NCBI GenBank assembly: GCA_903833215.1
Contig: CAILEM010000078.1
Location: 1 to 64,000, forward strand
DNA: 64,000 nucleotides
Source: an uncultured Armatimonadota bacterium
GTDB taxonomy: Bacteria > Armatimonadota > Fimbriimonadia > Fimbriimonadales > Fimbriimonadaceae
Direction: 5' to 3'
Shown here piece after piece: positions 23,584-32,605 of this stretch. The notes below the pieces were generated by a model. That model saw only the letters and a list, made by a program, of their open reading frames with translations, did no database searches and was not told the origin of the DNA. Within the stretch, counting starts at the first letter, position 1. The number at the start of each line of letters is the position of its first letter. The position numbers and the translations under genes were made by a program.

Positions 23584-26500
23584 TCAATCTTCAAGCACGA
23601 ACCTCACCGAGTTCGAATCGTCGCTGCCAACCTGCTCTTTGAGCCATGCCTCGAACCGGGCTCGAAGCTCCTCGACTTTGAGCGGAGCGCCGTCTCCAGC
23701 AATTTTCTTTGCGAAGTCGGATGCCTTGACTGCTTTCTTCTTGACTCCCTTGAAGCACTCGTTCATCGTGTTGATGTAGGCGTCAGAGATGTCGGACGGG
23801 AGCACCTTGGCAGCAAGGAAGTCGTCAATGAGCTTCTGAGCGTCTGTTCCCATCAGCTTTCGTGAAGATTGAACTGACGGGTCTTCGAGTTCGTTCAAGA
23901 GTTGGTTTGTCCAGCTCTTGTGCAGCTCGCCAATCTCATCCTCGCACCGCTGAACCAACTCAACCGCAACCGTCTCCATCGGATGCGTCTGCGGTTCGAA
24001 GCGACAGTTCGGGCAGAGAGAAGTTGGGCTCTTCAGGATGTCGGTATCGGTCGCCCCAGGACAGGACACGACGGCATTGATGCGCGCTCGGAGGTCTTCG
24101 AGTTTCGTTCCGTTAAGGGCAGTCACCAACACCAGCTTGTTCAATTGCTTGAGCTGAGGACTTGCAACGATTGCCTTCTTACGGGAGTCTCCACCCTTGT
24201 CAAGCCGGTGCTTCTTGTGAAGGTCTTGATAGGAATTCACCGCAGAAGTGACTGCGCTTTGCACCGCCGACTCAATCTCTGCTCTACTCCCTTCGAATGT
24301 GCTCGGGTCGAGATAGACCGCTCGGAGCCCGTTTCGAACGGCATCCAGGTGCCCGCCGAACGTGTCGCTAAAGTCAGCCAAAATGGTCTCGAACCGTTCG
24401 ATTGCTCCAAGCTCGCTCGACTTGAGCTTGCAAAATTCACGAACCGAAAGCAAAGACTTGACCTCAAGCGTCTCCTGTGCAAGCTTGTCAATCTCGGGCG
24501 CCCCGAGATTGAGGTTTCGCATCTTTGCTTTGGTGTTGAGAGGTGAGAAGCTGCCTTCGAGGACACTTTTCACCACGCCTATCTTCTGCGCATGACCGGT
24601 CAGGGAAACCTCGGATTCCTCGGTCGAGAACGGAAGCCTTGACTTGTCTCCTTCTGCTTCCGCCAGCTTTTGAATCTGGTCTCGGACAGCGGTTTGGAAT
24701 TTCTGAATGCCGTCTTCTTTTGTCTTCTCAGAAGCAATTAGGGCGACATTAACCCCAAACATCTCCATGAGCTTTCGCCAAAGGTCGAGGTTCGGCTCGG
24801 CAGGGCGGCTCAGTCGTTTTACTTGCTGGAAGCTGCGAATTGTTTCGTACTTTGCTTGAAGGTTCGCCGCATCGACTTGCTCGTTATTGCTGGTTGTGAT
24901 AATGAAGTCGCCAGCATAAACCCCGGCTGCAATCACCACGTTCAGGAACTCGGCCTCGATACACTCGCCTTTGAACCACCATTTGTCGTCTTTGCGCTTT
25001 TCGAACAGGTCGCTGTGGTTGAGCACCTGACCGTCGCCCTTGCCCTTAAGGAGATTTCGGGATTTCTTTAGCCACTCGCTTTTGTCTAGTGTCAGTGAGG
25101 TGCCTTGAGCGAGCCCGAGCGCCTCAAGAACAGCCCAACCTTCCTTTGAGCCTTGGAAGCGCTGGCAGATGATTTCGATTGCGGACTGACAGGCTCCAGG
25201 TCGAGAACTCTCGGAAACCTTGACTTCGAAGCTCGGATAGTCGGGATATTCCGTTTCGAACCAAGCCTTGAACATTCCCTGGGCAACCGAATCGAATTGC
25301 GACTTCAGCGGGAAATTTGCCTTCGTGGGGTCGATGGTTTGAATCCATTCTCGGAAGCGCTTCTTATTGCCGCCGTGAGTAATGGATAGCCACTCTCCCG
25401 CGTTGTCCCTGAACAACTCGGTGATCAAAGACCGGAGCTTCTTGGCGATCCCTTCGAAGGCTACGCGGTCATTAGAACCAATCGGACAGACGTCGGCTCG
25501 AAGGCTTGCGGAGGTGTATTTTCGGAGCAGGTCGAGGAAAGTCTCGGGGTCATCTTCTTTGGCTTCTTTCCCTTTCTCGAATCGAGACAGAGGGAAGTCT
25601 TCAAGCGTGACGTAGCTCTCATCAGGCACGTTTGGCATCGCATCTTCCTTCTCGGTGATGCGCTTCGATGGCATGATGAAGATGTAGAAATCGAGCGGTG
25701 GTTTGGCGGTCGAGCGTTCGCTTGGGAAGCCAAAGAACAGCCATCCTGGTCTCTCGACCTTCTTGTCCTCCCAGGTGACGGCGTAGTTCCAAATCGTGCC
25801 TTGAGGAGCCCTCTGAGCGTTGTCCAGCTCAAGGCCGATGCCCATGATTTCGTTCAGGCAGCGCTGGACATCGTTCTTGCCAGGATTATAGGCATTGACT
25901 TCCTGGTCATAGTCGCGGTCTCTGGTCGGGTCGATATACCATTGGCCGGATGACTCGGATACGGCGAGATACTGACCGTTCGATGCTTCTCGCGCCTTCA
26001 GCAAGAGCCTCTTTGCTGCATCCGCTAAGAATGCTGAGTCGCCGACTCCCGGCGGCAACTTTGTCCACCAGAGCAAGCTATCTTTGAGGGCCAACGGCGT
26101 CAATCCAACAGGAGTCGTAACATCGGGGGTGGTTAGTCGGCTGACGCCTAGTGCCTCAACAAGACGCTCTGCGGAGCCCTTATCCTCACTGGCGCCGAAG
26201 TGCGCCTGAATCTTGGCCTTGATCGTCTTCACGTTATCGACCACGCGGGACACATTAGGATTGGCTTTCAAGCCTTGGTCCGCTTCTATGTGCTTCCAAT
26301 ACTTGTCGCTGGTGATGAGGTCCGGCGCCTCTTCGTTCACAGTTTGGTCTTGGATGCGCTTGGCTTCCCTCGAAAGGATCGTGAGAATCTCACGCCTCTC
26401 AACGACCATGACACGCTGAAATTCGTCTATGAAGAGTGGGTGCGCGGGGAAGAGGGATACGAAGTCTTTCAGATCGGCTCCGATTACTTCATAGAACTTT

Positions 26501-27336
26501 GACCGACCTGAAATCAGCTTACGAATCGTCTCGCATTGCGCTTCGGTCTTCTTGAACAAGTACTGCTCGATGAGTTCGCTGACTCCTTTCTTGTCGATGT
26601 TAAAATCGCTGAAGCGCTTTCGGATTCTAGTCAATTGTTCAGCGAATCCAGCGAACTCGGGGTTGTCAAAAAGTGACTGCTGGACACCGGCCATGATTCT
26701 CAGGCGGGACTCATCGCAAAACTCACCGATGCTTCGAAGCGTTGAGAGGTCGCCGACGCGGTCGGAGCTGTCTCTGAAACGGAGGTAGTCCAATACCTCG
26801 TCAATGACCAAGAGAGCGCCCTTGTTGGGGTGGACGCTCTCAAAGGCGCTCATAAAGCGGGCGAATTCCTTTTTGATGTTGTCAACGCCCTCTCTCTTGA
26901 ATTTGAACTCAAATCCGCTCTTGGCTGCGAGTTCTTCGAGGCTGTTGCAGACAATTTGGAACAGGGTCACGCTCTTATCGCTCACTGCGATCTCCTGACG
27001 GATTACAACGTACTTTCCCGCGAAGGTCGCAAGTTTCGCTCTCCATGCCTCGTCGTCAACATGTCTGAGCATGTCGGCATTTTCAGCCAAGATGGAGAGA
27101 AACGACATCACGTGGCTCTTACCGGTCCCGTAGTTACCGACCACAAAGATGCCCTTTCCTTCGGCGCCACTCTCAAAATTAAGTTGCGGAACGGCAACGC
27201 TGTCAATCGAATCGGCAAGGCTCTTAGTCAGGACAAATCGTCTTACCAACTCTTCGGCGCCAGCTTGGGTGTTTGCCCTGGAAATCTTGATTACTTCAGT
27301 AATCTCGTTGAGTTCGAATAGCTCGCCGTACTTCAA
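23584..27336 (-). CDS. BrxC/PglY-like P-loop ATPase (possibly DUF6079)
   Basis: 1250 aa, first gene of the operon. Walker A is VVGNYGTGKSHVMSF (about residues 66-80), and Walker B is LLVIDEVLDYLRF (about 181-193). An arginine-rich ATPase region and a long helical C-terminus follow, with one CPNC pair near residue 1110. BrxC/PglY proteins of this size are core BREX components with AAA-like ATPase activity. The start is ATG at 27336. No brxF-like small ATPase lies upstream; the 385 bp before it hold a repeat array and then the DUF927 gene. Confidence 0.8.
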   Translation of the reverse strand: MKYGELFELNEITEVIKISRANTQAGAEELVRRFVLTKSLADSIDSVAVPQLNFESGAEGKGIFVVGNYGTGKSHVMSFLSILAENADMLRHVDDEAWRAKLATFAGKYVVIRQEIAVSDKSVTLFQIVCNSLEELAAKSGFEFKFKREGVDNIKKEFARFMSAFESVHPNKGALLVIDEVLDYLRFRDSSDRVGDLSTLRSIGEFCDESRLRIMAGVQQSLFDNPEFAGFAEQLTRIRKRFSDFNIDKKGVSELIEQYLFKKTEAQCETIRKLISGRSKFYEVIGADLKDFVSLFPAHPLFIDEFQRVMVVERREILTILSREAKRIQDQTVNEEAPDLITSDKYWKHIEADQGLKANPNVSRVVDNVKTIKAKIQAHFGASEDKGSAERLVEALGVSRLTTPDVTTPVGLTPLALKDSLLWWTKLPPGVGDSAFLADAAKRLLLKAREASNGQYLAVSESSGQWYIDPTRDRDYDQEVNAYNPGKNDVQRCLNEIMGIGLELDNAQRAPQGTIWNYAVTWEDKKVERPGWLFFGFPSERSTAKPPLDFYIFIMPSKRITEKEDAMPNVPDESYVTLEDFPLSRFEKGKEAKEDDPETFLDLLRKYTSASLRADVCPIGSNDRVAFEGIAKKLRSLITELFRDNAGEWLSITHGGNKKRFREWIQTIDPTKANFPLKSQFDSVAQGMFKAWFETEYPDYPSFEVKVSESSRPGACQSAIEIICQRFQGSKEGWAVLEALGLAQGTSLTLDKSEWLKKSRNLLKGKGDGQVLNHSDLFEKRKDDKWWFKGECIEAEFLNVVIAAGVYAGDFIITTSNNEQVDAANLQAKYETIRSFQQVKRLSRPAEPNLDLWRKLMEMFGVNVALIASEKTKEDGIQKFQTAVRDQIQKLAEAEGDKSRLPFSTEESEVSLTGHAQKIGVVKSVLEGSFSPLNTKAKMRNLNLGAPEIDKLAQETLEVKSLLSVREFCKLKSSELGAIERFETILADFSDTFGGHLDAVRNGLRAVYLDPSTFEGSRAEIESAVQSAVTSAVNSYQDLHKKHRLDKGGDSRKKAIVASPQLKQLNKLVLVTALNGTKLEDLRARINAVVSCPGATDTDILKSPTSLCPNCRFEPQTHPMETVAVELVQRCEDEIGELHKSWTNQLLNELEDPSVQSSRKLMGTDAQKLIDDFLAAKVLPSDISDAYINTMNECFKGVKKKAVKASDFAKKIAGDGAPLKVEELRARFEAWLKEQVGSDDSNSVRFVLED

Positions 27337-27523
27337 TTCTGCCCCTTATCAGATTCGGCGCCCCGATTCTCCTCGTGATGCTACCTGAGCTCTAGTGATC
27401 CCAGAAAGCTTGACGAACTTCGATCAATAAGTGCCGGTTGTTCCGATAGACCGATCCTCAGCGAAATCAGATTTAGAACAGTTGCGACCGGAATGCGACA
27501 TCCTCGACCTCAGTTTGAGCCTT

Positions 27524-27646
27524 GTTCCCCTGTTCTCGCGTTCTCAAGTCAACATTGATGCCGCAAAATGCTTTCCTTCGAGTCAAGCCTCCCAAGCCAT
27601 TCTTCGGAAGGTGCGTCTCTTATGGGAACACTGGGAACAGGGAACG
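27524..27646. repeat. GTTCCC-type inverted repeat array, right copy
   Basis: GTTCCCCTGTTCTC at 27524-27537, with another GTTCTC at 27540-27545, faces GGGAAC-ACT-GGGAAC-A-GGGAAC at 27625-27646. Sequence and spacing mirror 13440-13554. It lies just downstream of the DUF927 helicase gene. No gene is visible in 27337-27721. Confidence 0.55.
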
Positions 27647-27721
27647 GATTCCGCAACCAAAGAGGGTGTGCCTTCACTGATCTGCACTCTTGCCTTGCTT
27701 CACAGCCAATCCTTATGTAAT

Positions 27722-29836
27722 CTACGTCTCCGCGTCCTCCTCGACCCCGGCGCCGCGTTCGGCCATGATTTTCCTTGAGAATTGGATGCAGGATGCGGGC
27801 TGGCCGTTGATCCGCACCTTCTTTGTCTTTCGCTCAGGGTCAGTGTCGAGCCAGCCCTCCGCCACCCAGTAGGGCAAGACTGCTTCAAGATCGTAGCCGA
27901 CCTCCTTGAGCACTTTCTCAGCCTGATCCCGAAGGACAGCAAAGGAAGGGACGGTATCCTCGCCTTTCCCAGAGCCTATGAGGCGCCCGATCCTTTTGGA
28001 GTAGCCTCCTGCTCGTGGCGAACCTTCAAACAGTTGCTCATTGGTGATGCACCAGTCGATGAGACTATTTATCGCTGTGAAGTAGTGTAGGGTCTGCCGC
28101 TGGCTCTCAAGCATCCGCCAGGCCTCCCGCATCGTCGTGGGAATATCCCAGCGCAGGTCGAGTACGTCAGCGGCCCACTGAGCGATTGCGCCAAAGGCGG
28201 CGAAGAACTCTGCCTTTCGCCTCTCAAGATCGGATTCAGATCGCGACTTGTAAGCAATCCGCGCCTTCCCGTGCCATCGGCGCAGCTTCGCTGTAATGCC
28301 GGCTTGATCCGCAAGGTATGCGCCAATCAACTCGGGTCCGGCCCAGCCAAAATCCCTCACGATCTTCGCCTTGAATGTGCTCGCAAACTCGTGGTTGTCT
28401 TCGCCCAGCGGTGGCTCGACAAAAAGAAACGTCCTGGCGTGAATTCCGTCCGTAGATGCGGCAGTTACGAGAGAGCGCTCCCCAGTTGAAAAGAGCGTTC
28501 CGCTGAATCGTGGTGAATCCCTCAGTTCTCCATCTGCCCTCCCAAGAGTCTTCGCTTGCCCGTTTGAGAAAGCGTAGATCACCTCACTGGGGCGCAAAAG
28601 GGCATTGCTGTAGGTCGATTCATCCAACATCACTGGCAAGTCCCAAATCTGGCTGAGCATCTTCTGGATTGCAAATGGAGTGCCGTTCCATTGTCGTATG
28701 TAACGGGGAGCTTCTCCAGGGTCTCCCCATACGCTAGCTGCCGCCTGCAAGGCGCTGGTTTTACCCTTACTTGACCTTCCCGCAAATTCAATGACTGGGT
28801 TGCCCTGTAGTTCAAACACACGTTTCAGGAACGGGGTAGCCATGCTGGCGGCGAAGGCAACAAGCATCAATGGATAATCGGCCAATGAGTTTGCCGTCTG
28901 CTTCCAGCCTTTAAGTGTGCCGCCCTGCCGTATACTCGCGAACACCTCACCTGACCCGGCGAACTCCACTGGTAAGTCTAAGCCGCCTCTTGTCAGGATT
29001 GCCTTGGGGGAGAGAGCAAAGAGGTCCTCACTGTTGATGTTATGCCACCCACTCGTCCTTATCCGTGTAATTTCCGGAATGCGGTCCTGATGAAGCAGTC
29101 TGACTTCGCGCACGTAGTCAACAAGGTCCCCGGCGGTGCGTGAGGTCACGTCAAGCCCAAAACTCGACAGTTTTCGGATGGAGTAGGAGTCGGAGAGCTG
29201 CTCCAGTGGAACCGTTTCATGGTGCCATTTGCCGTTAGGCAACTGCCATCGAACATCGGCATATCGCTGACCGTTGGCTTCGATGCTGATGCTCGCAACT
29301 TCTGGAGCCGTCGCGGTTACCAGCCTTCGGTCGCTTCCGCTTTTGGACTGGACGACCTTGTAGACTGAGTTGCCAACAAGGTCGAATTGCGAGTCATCGG
29401 AAGGAGCGAACTCTTGGGGCTTCCATTTTTTCGACGAGTGCTTAGCCAGACGGCGTCCGCTGACGGCCCTCAGCATCTTCTTGAGTGTGAGTTCCGCAGC
29501 TTTCTCGTCTGGCTTGCCTTGCGCGGCAACCTCGTCGTACCGGGCTAGGAGTCGCTTTGCCAGTTCTCCAGAGGGGTCTTTCTCTGTACAGTAGGATTCC
29601 AATTGGACTCTCGTTGGGGCAACGCCGGTTCTTCCCAAGAAGTCCGTCAACACTGTGTAAAGGACTTGGTTCAAGGCGTACATCTGCTTGCCGAGCCGAA
29701 ACGGCGGTTCATCGCGACTCACAAACGCGCTCGGATGGAGCTTGGCCTCGGAGGCGAGTTTCGCTCCCTCCGGGTCCGTCAGAATCCAACTTAGGAAGTT
29801 CCGCTCGACTGAGGAAGCCGTAGCTATGCTATCCAT
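27722..29836 (-). CDS. DUF927-type replicative helicase
   Basis: 704 aa. The DUF927 region includes a P-loop FAGRSSKGKTSALQAAASVW and downstream helicase-like segments (VMLDESTY, GERSLVTAASTDGIHAR). Such proteins act with a primase in plasmids, phages and satellites. ATG 29836 overlaps the primase/polymerase stop by 13 bases; a longer frame to 29899 is unlikely. A decayed copy of its 3' third lies at 13560-14358. It is probably the helicase that replicates the excised island. Confidence 0.82.
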   Translation of the reverse strand: MDSIATASSVERNFLSWILTDPEGAKLASEAKLHPSAFVSRDEPPFRLGKQMYALNQVLYTVLTDFLGRTGVAPTRVQLESYCTEKDPSGELAKRLLARYDEVAAQGKPDEKAAELTLKKMLRAVSGRRLAKHSSKKWKPQEFAPSDDSQFDLVGNSVYKVVQSKSGSDRRLVTATAPEVASISIEANGQRYADVRWQLPNGKWHHETVPLEQLSDSYSIRKLSSFGLDVTSRTAGDLVDYVREVRLLHQDRIPEITRIRTSGWHNINSEDLFALSPKAILTRGGLDLPVEFAGSGEVFASIRQGGTLKGWKQTANSLADYPLMLVAFAASMATPFLKRVFELQGNPVIEFAGRSSKGKTSALQAAASVWGDPGEAPRYIRQWNGTPFAIQKMLSQIWDLPVMLDESTYSNALLRPSEVIYAFSNGQAKTLGRADGELRDSPRFSGTLFSTGERSLVTAASTDGIHARTFLFVEPPLGEDNHEFASTFKAKIVRDFGWAGPELIGAYLADQAGITAKLRRWHGKARIAYKSRSESDLERRKAEFFAAFGAIAQWAADVLDLRWDIPTTMREAWRMLESQRQTLHYFTAINSLIDWCITNEQLFEGSPRAGGYSKRIGRLIGSGKGEDTVPSFAVLRDQAEKVLKEVGYDLEAVLPYWVAEGWLDTDPERKTKKVRINGQPASCIQFSRKIMAERGAGVEEDAET

Positions 29837-30897
29837 TCCGATCTCCCGTGCTGAGATTCCGCTTCTTCGACCAAGGTTGCCCGTGCGCAAGCTGCCCAAT
29901 CGCCATCGAACTCGTAAGCCGCCCTCAATCCAAAGGCGCTGTAATTTCGTTCGGCTTCCAGGGGAGAGGCTGCGGTGCTGAAACAGTGAAGCAGATCAGT
30001 TCCGTCCTCAGCGGTCAGGAGAGAACCGTGACTCTCACCAGGGCTCCCACCGGGCTTGCACCATCTATCCTTTCCAGAAATGCTTCCGGCATAGGACCAG
30101 CCATAGCGTTCCAGTAAGTCCGCCACTGCAACACGCGAATTGTATCGGCGGCTGGGAGTGTCTCCCATTCCGGGCGGTGGCCACGCTCTGGTCTTCGCTT
30201 CTCTGTTCCGCTCGGGCAGAGTGTATGGGCTTGCCGCGCGAAAAGCGTCACGCATGGTCTGAAACTGCTCCCACGATAGGCTCGGGATTTCATCAATCCA
30301 ACCCTCTCCGCTAAGCCACCGGAACCCAAGTGTGGGCCAAATCCTAGCGCACCCACCGAAGCCGCGTGTTTCCACATAGGCGCCGCCGCCTTCGACGATC
30401 GTCCATTTCTCATTTCTAGGAGTGTCCGCGAAACCAGGCGTATAGGTTCGCCTGAGCACCCCGTCGGCACCCAGCTTCTCAAGGATTGTGGGAGGTTGCG
30501 TCTCAGGCGGAAGGGCTACGTCAATGTAGTAGTGTCGGCCGCCGCTAGCCGTTCGCTCCTTTGGGCACGCCCCGAGAATCCCCCTTAGCCCAACCGCAGA
30601 TAGGTTCGACCCTATCTCGTCATCCAGTCGCCTGATTTCATCTTGGTCGTGAACTGCTTTGACGTCCACGTCAACCATCACCATCTGGTGTTCCCTTTGA
30701 TCCTGACGCCTTCCTCGGCGACAGACAACGCCGAGTTCGAAGCCGCCACGCTCGAACCAAGCGACCACCTCTTGTGCGGTCGGTAGTTCGCAAGCTAGGA
30801 GAGTCCAGTTCTGGATTAATGGGCGTCGGTCTTTAGCGATGACCGGTAGCGGACTTATGCCCGCTCCAAGAGCTCTTAATGCGTAATCCGCGATCAT
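29824..30897 (-). CDS. Primase/polymerase (Prim-Pol, AEP superfamily)
   Basis: 357 aa. Residues about 1-200 match the bifunctional primase/polymerase N-terminal domain: GAGISPLPVIAKDRRP, the metal-binding MVMVDVDVK and the SGGRHYYIDV motif. The C-terminal part is likely a linker to helicase functions. It overlaps the preceding small gene by four bases and the DUF927 helicase by 13, forming a primase-helicase cassette typical of integrated plasmids and satellites. Confidence 0.85.
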   Translation of the reverse strand: MIADYALRALGAGISPLPVIAKDRRPLIQNWTLLACELPTAQEVVAWFERGGFELGVVCRRGRRQDQREHQMVMVDVDVKAVHDQDEIRRLDDEIGSNLSAVGLRGILGACPKERTASGGRHYYIDVALPPETQPPTILEKLGADGVLRRTYTPGFADTPRNEKWTIVEGGGAYVETRGFGGCARIWPTLGFRWLSGEGWIDEIPSLSWEQFQTMRDAFRAASPYTLPERNREAKTRAWPPPGMGDTPSRRYNSRVAVADLLERYGWSYAGSISGKDRWCKPGGSPGESHGSLLTAEDGTDLLHCFSTAASPLEAERNYSAFGLRAAYEFDGDWAACARATLVEEAESQHGRSEWIA

Positions 30898-31322
30898 GCC
30901 CTACCTCGGTAAGTTTCACGGGCGTTGGCTGCCATTTCCAAGGAATGAGGATGCCAGAGACGCTCCAACTCGTCCACGACCGCAAGTTGTTCCATTGAAG
31001 TCCAATGGGACGGAGCTTGGGCGCTACTTGGTCTGCCGTCGGGCCCTACGACCCGCCCATCACCGAGGAGCGTGTAGGAAGTTCCAGGTTTCATGCGCCT
31101 CAGCGCATGAACCAGGGTTGCTGCTTGCGGCTCGTCCATGCGGGAGCAGATAAACAGCGACTCGTGATCACATTGCACCGCGATCATCAGCCGCCAATTT
31201 TCGCCATCAACTTCGCCCTTGACGCCGCCCGGTGCTACTGTTCCAGTTATCTCCCGAAGTACATCCCGCTCGCCGCCCCTGGAATAGGTAAAAACATTGC
31301 CGCGCTGTCGGTATATTTTCAT
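30894..31322 (-). CDS. Hypothetical protein of the replication operon
   Basis: 142 aa, not recognised. It is beta-rich in the first half (YRQRGNVFTYSRGG, WRLMIAVQCDHESLFICS) and helical at the C-terminus. Four-base overlaps on both sides couple it to the 199-aa gene and the primase. It may be an accessory replication or single-strand-binding factor, but nothing in the sequence proves it. Confidence 0.55.
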   Translation of the reverse strand: MKIYRQRGNVFTYSRGGERDVLREITGTVAPGGVKGEVDGENWRLMIAVQCDHESLFICSRMDEPQAATLVHALRRMKPGTSYTLLGDGRVVGPDGRPSSAQAPSHWTSMEQLAVVDELERLWHPHSLEMAANARETYRGRA

Positions 31323-31918
31323 TCCGCCGACGCCTCCTCAGAATAATTCTCCGCGGCTGCCTGTTCCTCCGCAAACCAGGCCGGATCGGGAGGTGCCTCT
31401 ACTCCCGGGTGGGGGCTCCAAAGGGCTCGCCCGCTTCGCCAGTCCTCAGCGTCCTCCCGTTCGTCCATAGTGGTGTTGTCCTCGTGATTTGAACATTGAT
31501 CGAGCACTAAACCGAGATGAGCTTTGCGCCTGTTCATTTCGTTGTCGGAGACTTCGTACGGTTCAATCGAGATCAGGTCTGCCTCGTCCCGAGGGTTGCC
31601 TATGTCTCGACTGAAAGCGTATTTGGCCGTGATTCTATCGTCGCGGCGGCATAGCGCCAGTTGAGCAGCAGCCCGCAGCGAGTGGGGAAGGAACCTAATT
31701 TCTCGGGGAAAACTGGCGATTTGAAAATTTGGCTCGGGTTCGATGGTCGCATAGTAGGCGAAACCGGCGTTTCGCCAGTCGCGCGGCTGGTCTTCAAAAG
31801 TGGTCGAAATCAAAACTCCTTGAAGCTCAAAGCCGCCATTGTTGTCCGTGCTTTTGCTTTCGGCCAGGTGGTCCTCGGCGCGTTGAGAGGCCGGCCTGGA
31901 CTGGAACTGTTGAATCAT
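31319..31918 (-). CDS. Hypothetical protein, first gene of the replication operon
   Basis: 199 aa from the ATG at 31918; an upstream in-frame start at 31981 is less likely. It is mostly polar with an acidic, alanine-rich tail (AEEQAAAENYSEEASAE). No domain is recognised. It is the first gene read leftward from the repressor-operator region at 32031-32081, so it would be expressed when the island is derepressed. Confidence 0.5.
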   Translation of the reverse strand: MIQQFQSRPASQRAEDHLAESKSTDNNGGFELQGVLISTTFEDQPRDWRNAGFAYYATIEPEPNFQIASFPREIRFLPHSLRAAAQLALCRRDDRITAKYAFSRDIGNPRDEADLISIEPYEVSDNEMNRRKAHLGLVLDQCSNHEDNTTMDEREDAEDWRSGRALWSPHPGVEAPPDPAWFAEEQAAAENYSEEASAE

Positions 31919-32030
31919 TGTGTTTTCACTCCTTGCAAGCTCACTGCCGCTTTCGGCTTCCCGACTACGCCCTGCATTCACGAAGTCCTAAGCGGTGGCG
32001 GGCCGCCTGCCGGACCCGCCTCACGGCTCT

Positions 32031-32081
32031 GTTATCGCCGAGTGATAACACTATACCAGGCTATTATCGGTTAGTGATAAC
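32031..32081. promoter_or_regulatory. Twin operators of the island repressor
   Basis: GTTATC-N7-GATAAC (32031-32049) and ATTATC-N7-GATAAC (32063-32081) start 32 bp apart, about three helical turns. A leftward -10 TATAGT (32055-32050) lies between them, and the second operator overlaps the likely -35 region of the rightward promoter (TATAAT at 32089-32094). This is the layout of a divergent genetic switch between the repressor and the replication operon. Confidence 0.7.
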
Positions 32082-32101
32082 AATCGAGTATAATTCTTTG
32101 A

Positions 32102-32458
32102 ATGGATGCTCAGAGACTGGCCGCCGAACGGCTCAAGGCTTACTTAGCCGCCCATGAATTGAGCCTGCGACAGGCAGCAAAGGACTTAGGACTGAGTCAA
32201 CCGAGGCTAAGTCTCGTGATGACAGGCAATGTTGGGGCAGAAACGGCAAACCGCGTCATTGAGCGCTGCGACGAGCTAGATCGGCAACGCTTAGAGGAAG
32301 CAAAGGGGTTTGCGGCTGCAGAGGAGCTCATAGTGGCGGCCCTCAGAGCGCAAGGCGTTCACATCGAGACGGGCGGTCCGGACGTCGGTTATGACCTGAG
32401 AATTGGTGACGTGTTTATTGAATACAAAATGAGCCCCAAGCCTAAGTCCGAGCGCTGA
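32102..32458 (+). CDS. HTH repressor of the island
   Basis: 118 aa. The N-terminal HTH (SLRQAAKDLGLSQPRLSLVM) is followed by a short alpha/beta domain of unknown role (GPDVGYDLRIGDVFIEYKM). TATAAT lies seven bases before the ATG, so its mRNA is probably leaderless. Paired palindromes lie immediately upstream. It would repress itself and the primase-helicase operon, keeping the island quiescent. Confidence 0.75.
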   Translation: MDAQRLAAERLKAYLAAHELSLRQAAKDLGLSQPRLSLVMTGNVGAETANRVIERCDELDRQRLEEAKGFAAAEELIVAALRAQGVHIETGGPDVGYDLRIGDVFIEYKMSPKPKSER

Positions 32459-32553
32459 CCAGATTTGGCTTTATTCCGGCCAGTCGGATCGTCTCGACAG
32501 CGCTAGATGGTCTCAAACTGAGTCCGCCTATAGACGATTCCCGGAGAATAGCC

Positions 32554-32570
32554 GTACCGTATCCGTACCA
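32554..32570. promoter_or_regulatory. Candidate integrase arm-type site, right
   Basis: A 17-bp match (one mismatch) to 529-545, with two CGTACC-type direct repeats. It lies about 36 bp inside the tRNA-proximal core and is in the same orientation as the left copy. It likely binds the integrase N-terminal domain. Confidence 0.55.
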
Positions 32571-32605
32571 AAACGCGAAATTGACTGCCTGGTAGGTTCA
32601 AAAAG

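Noticed and set aside
23902-24546. 214-aa frame on the plus strand
   Set aside because: Antisense shadow of the BrxC-like ATPase gene.
27431-27778. 115-aa frame between the BrxC-like gene and the DUF927 gene
   Set aside because: It overlaps the repeat array and the 3' end of the DUF927 gene, and shows no domain or start signal.
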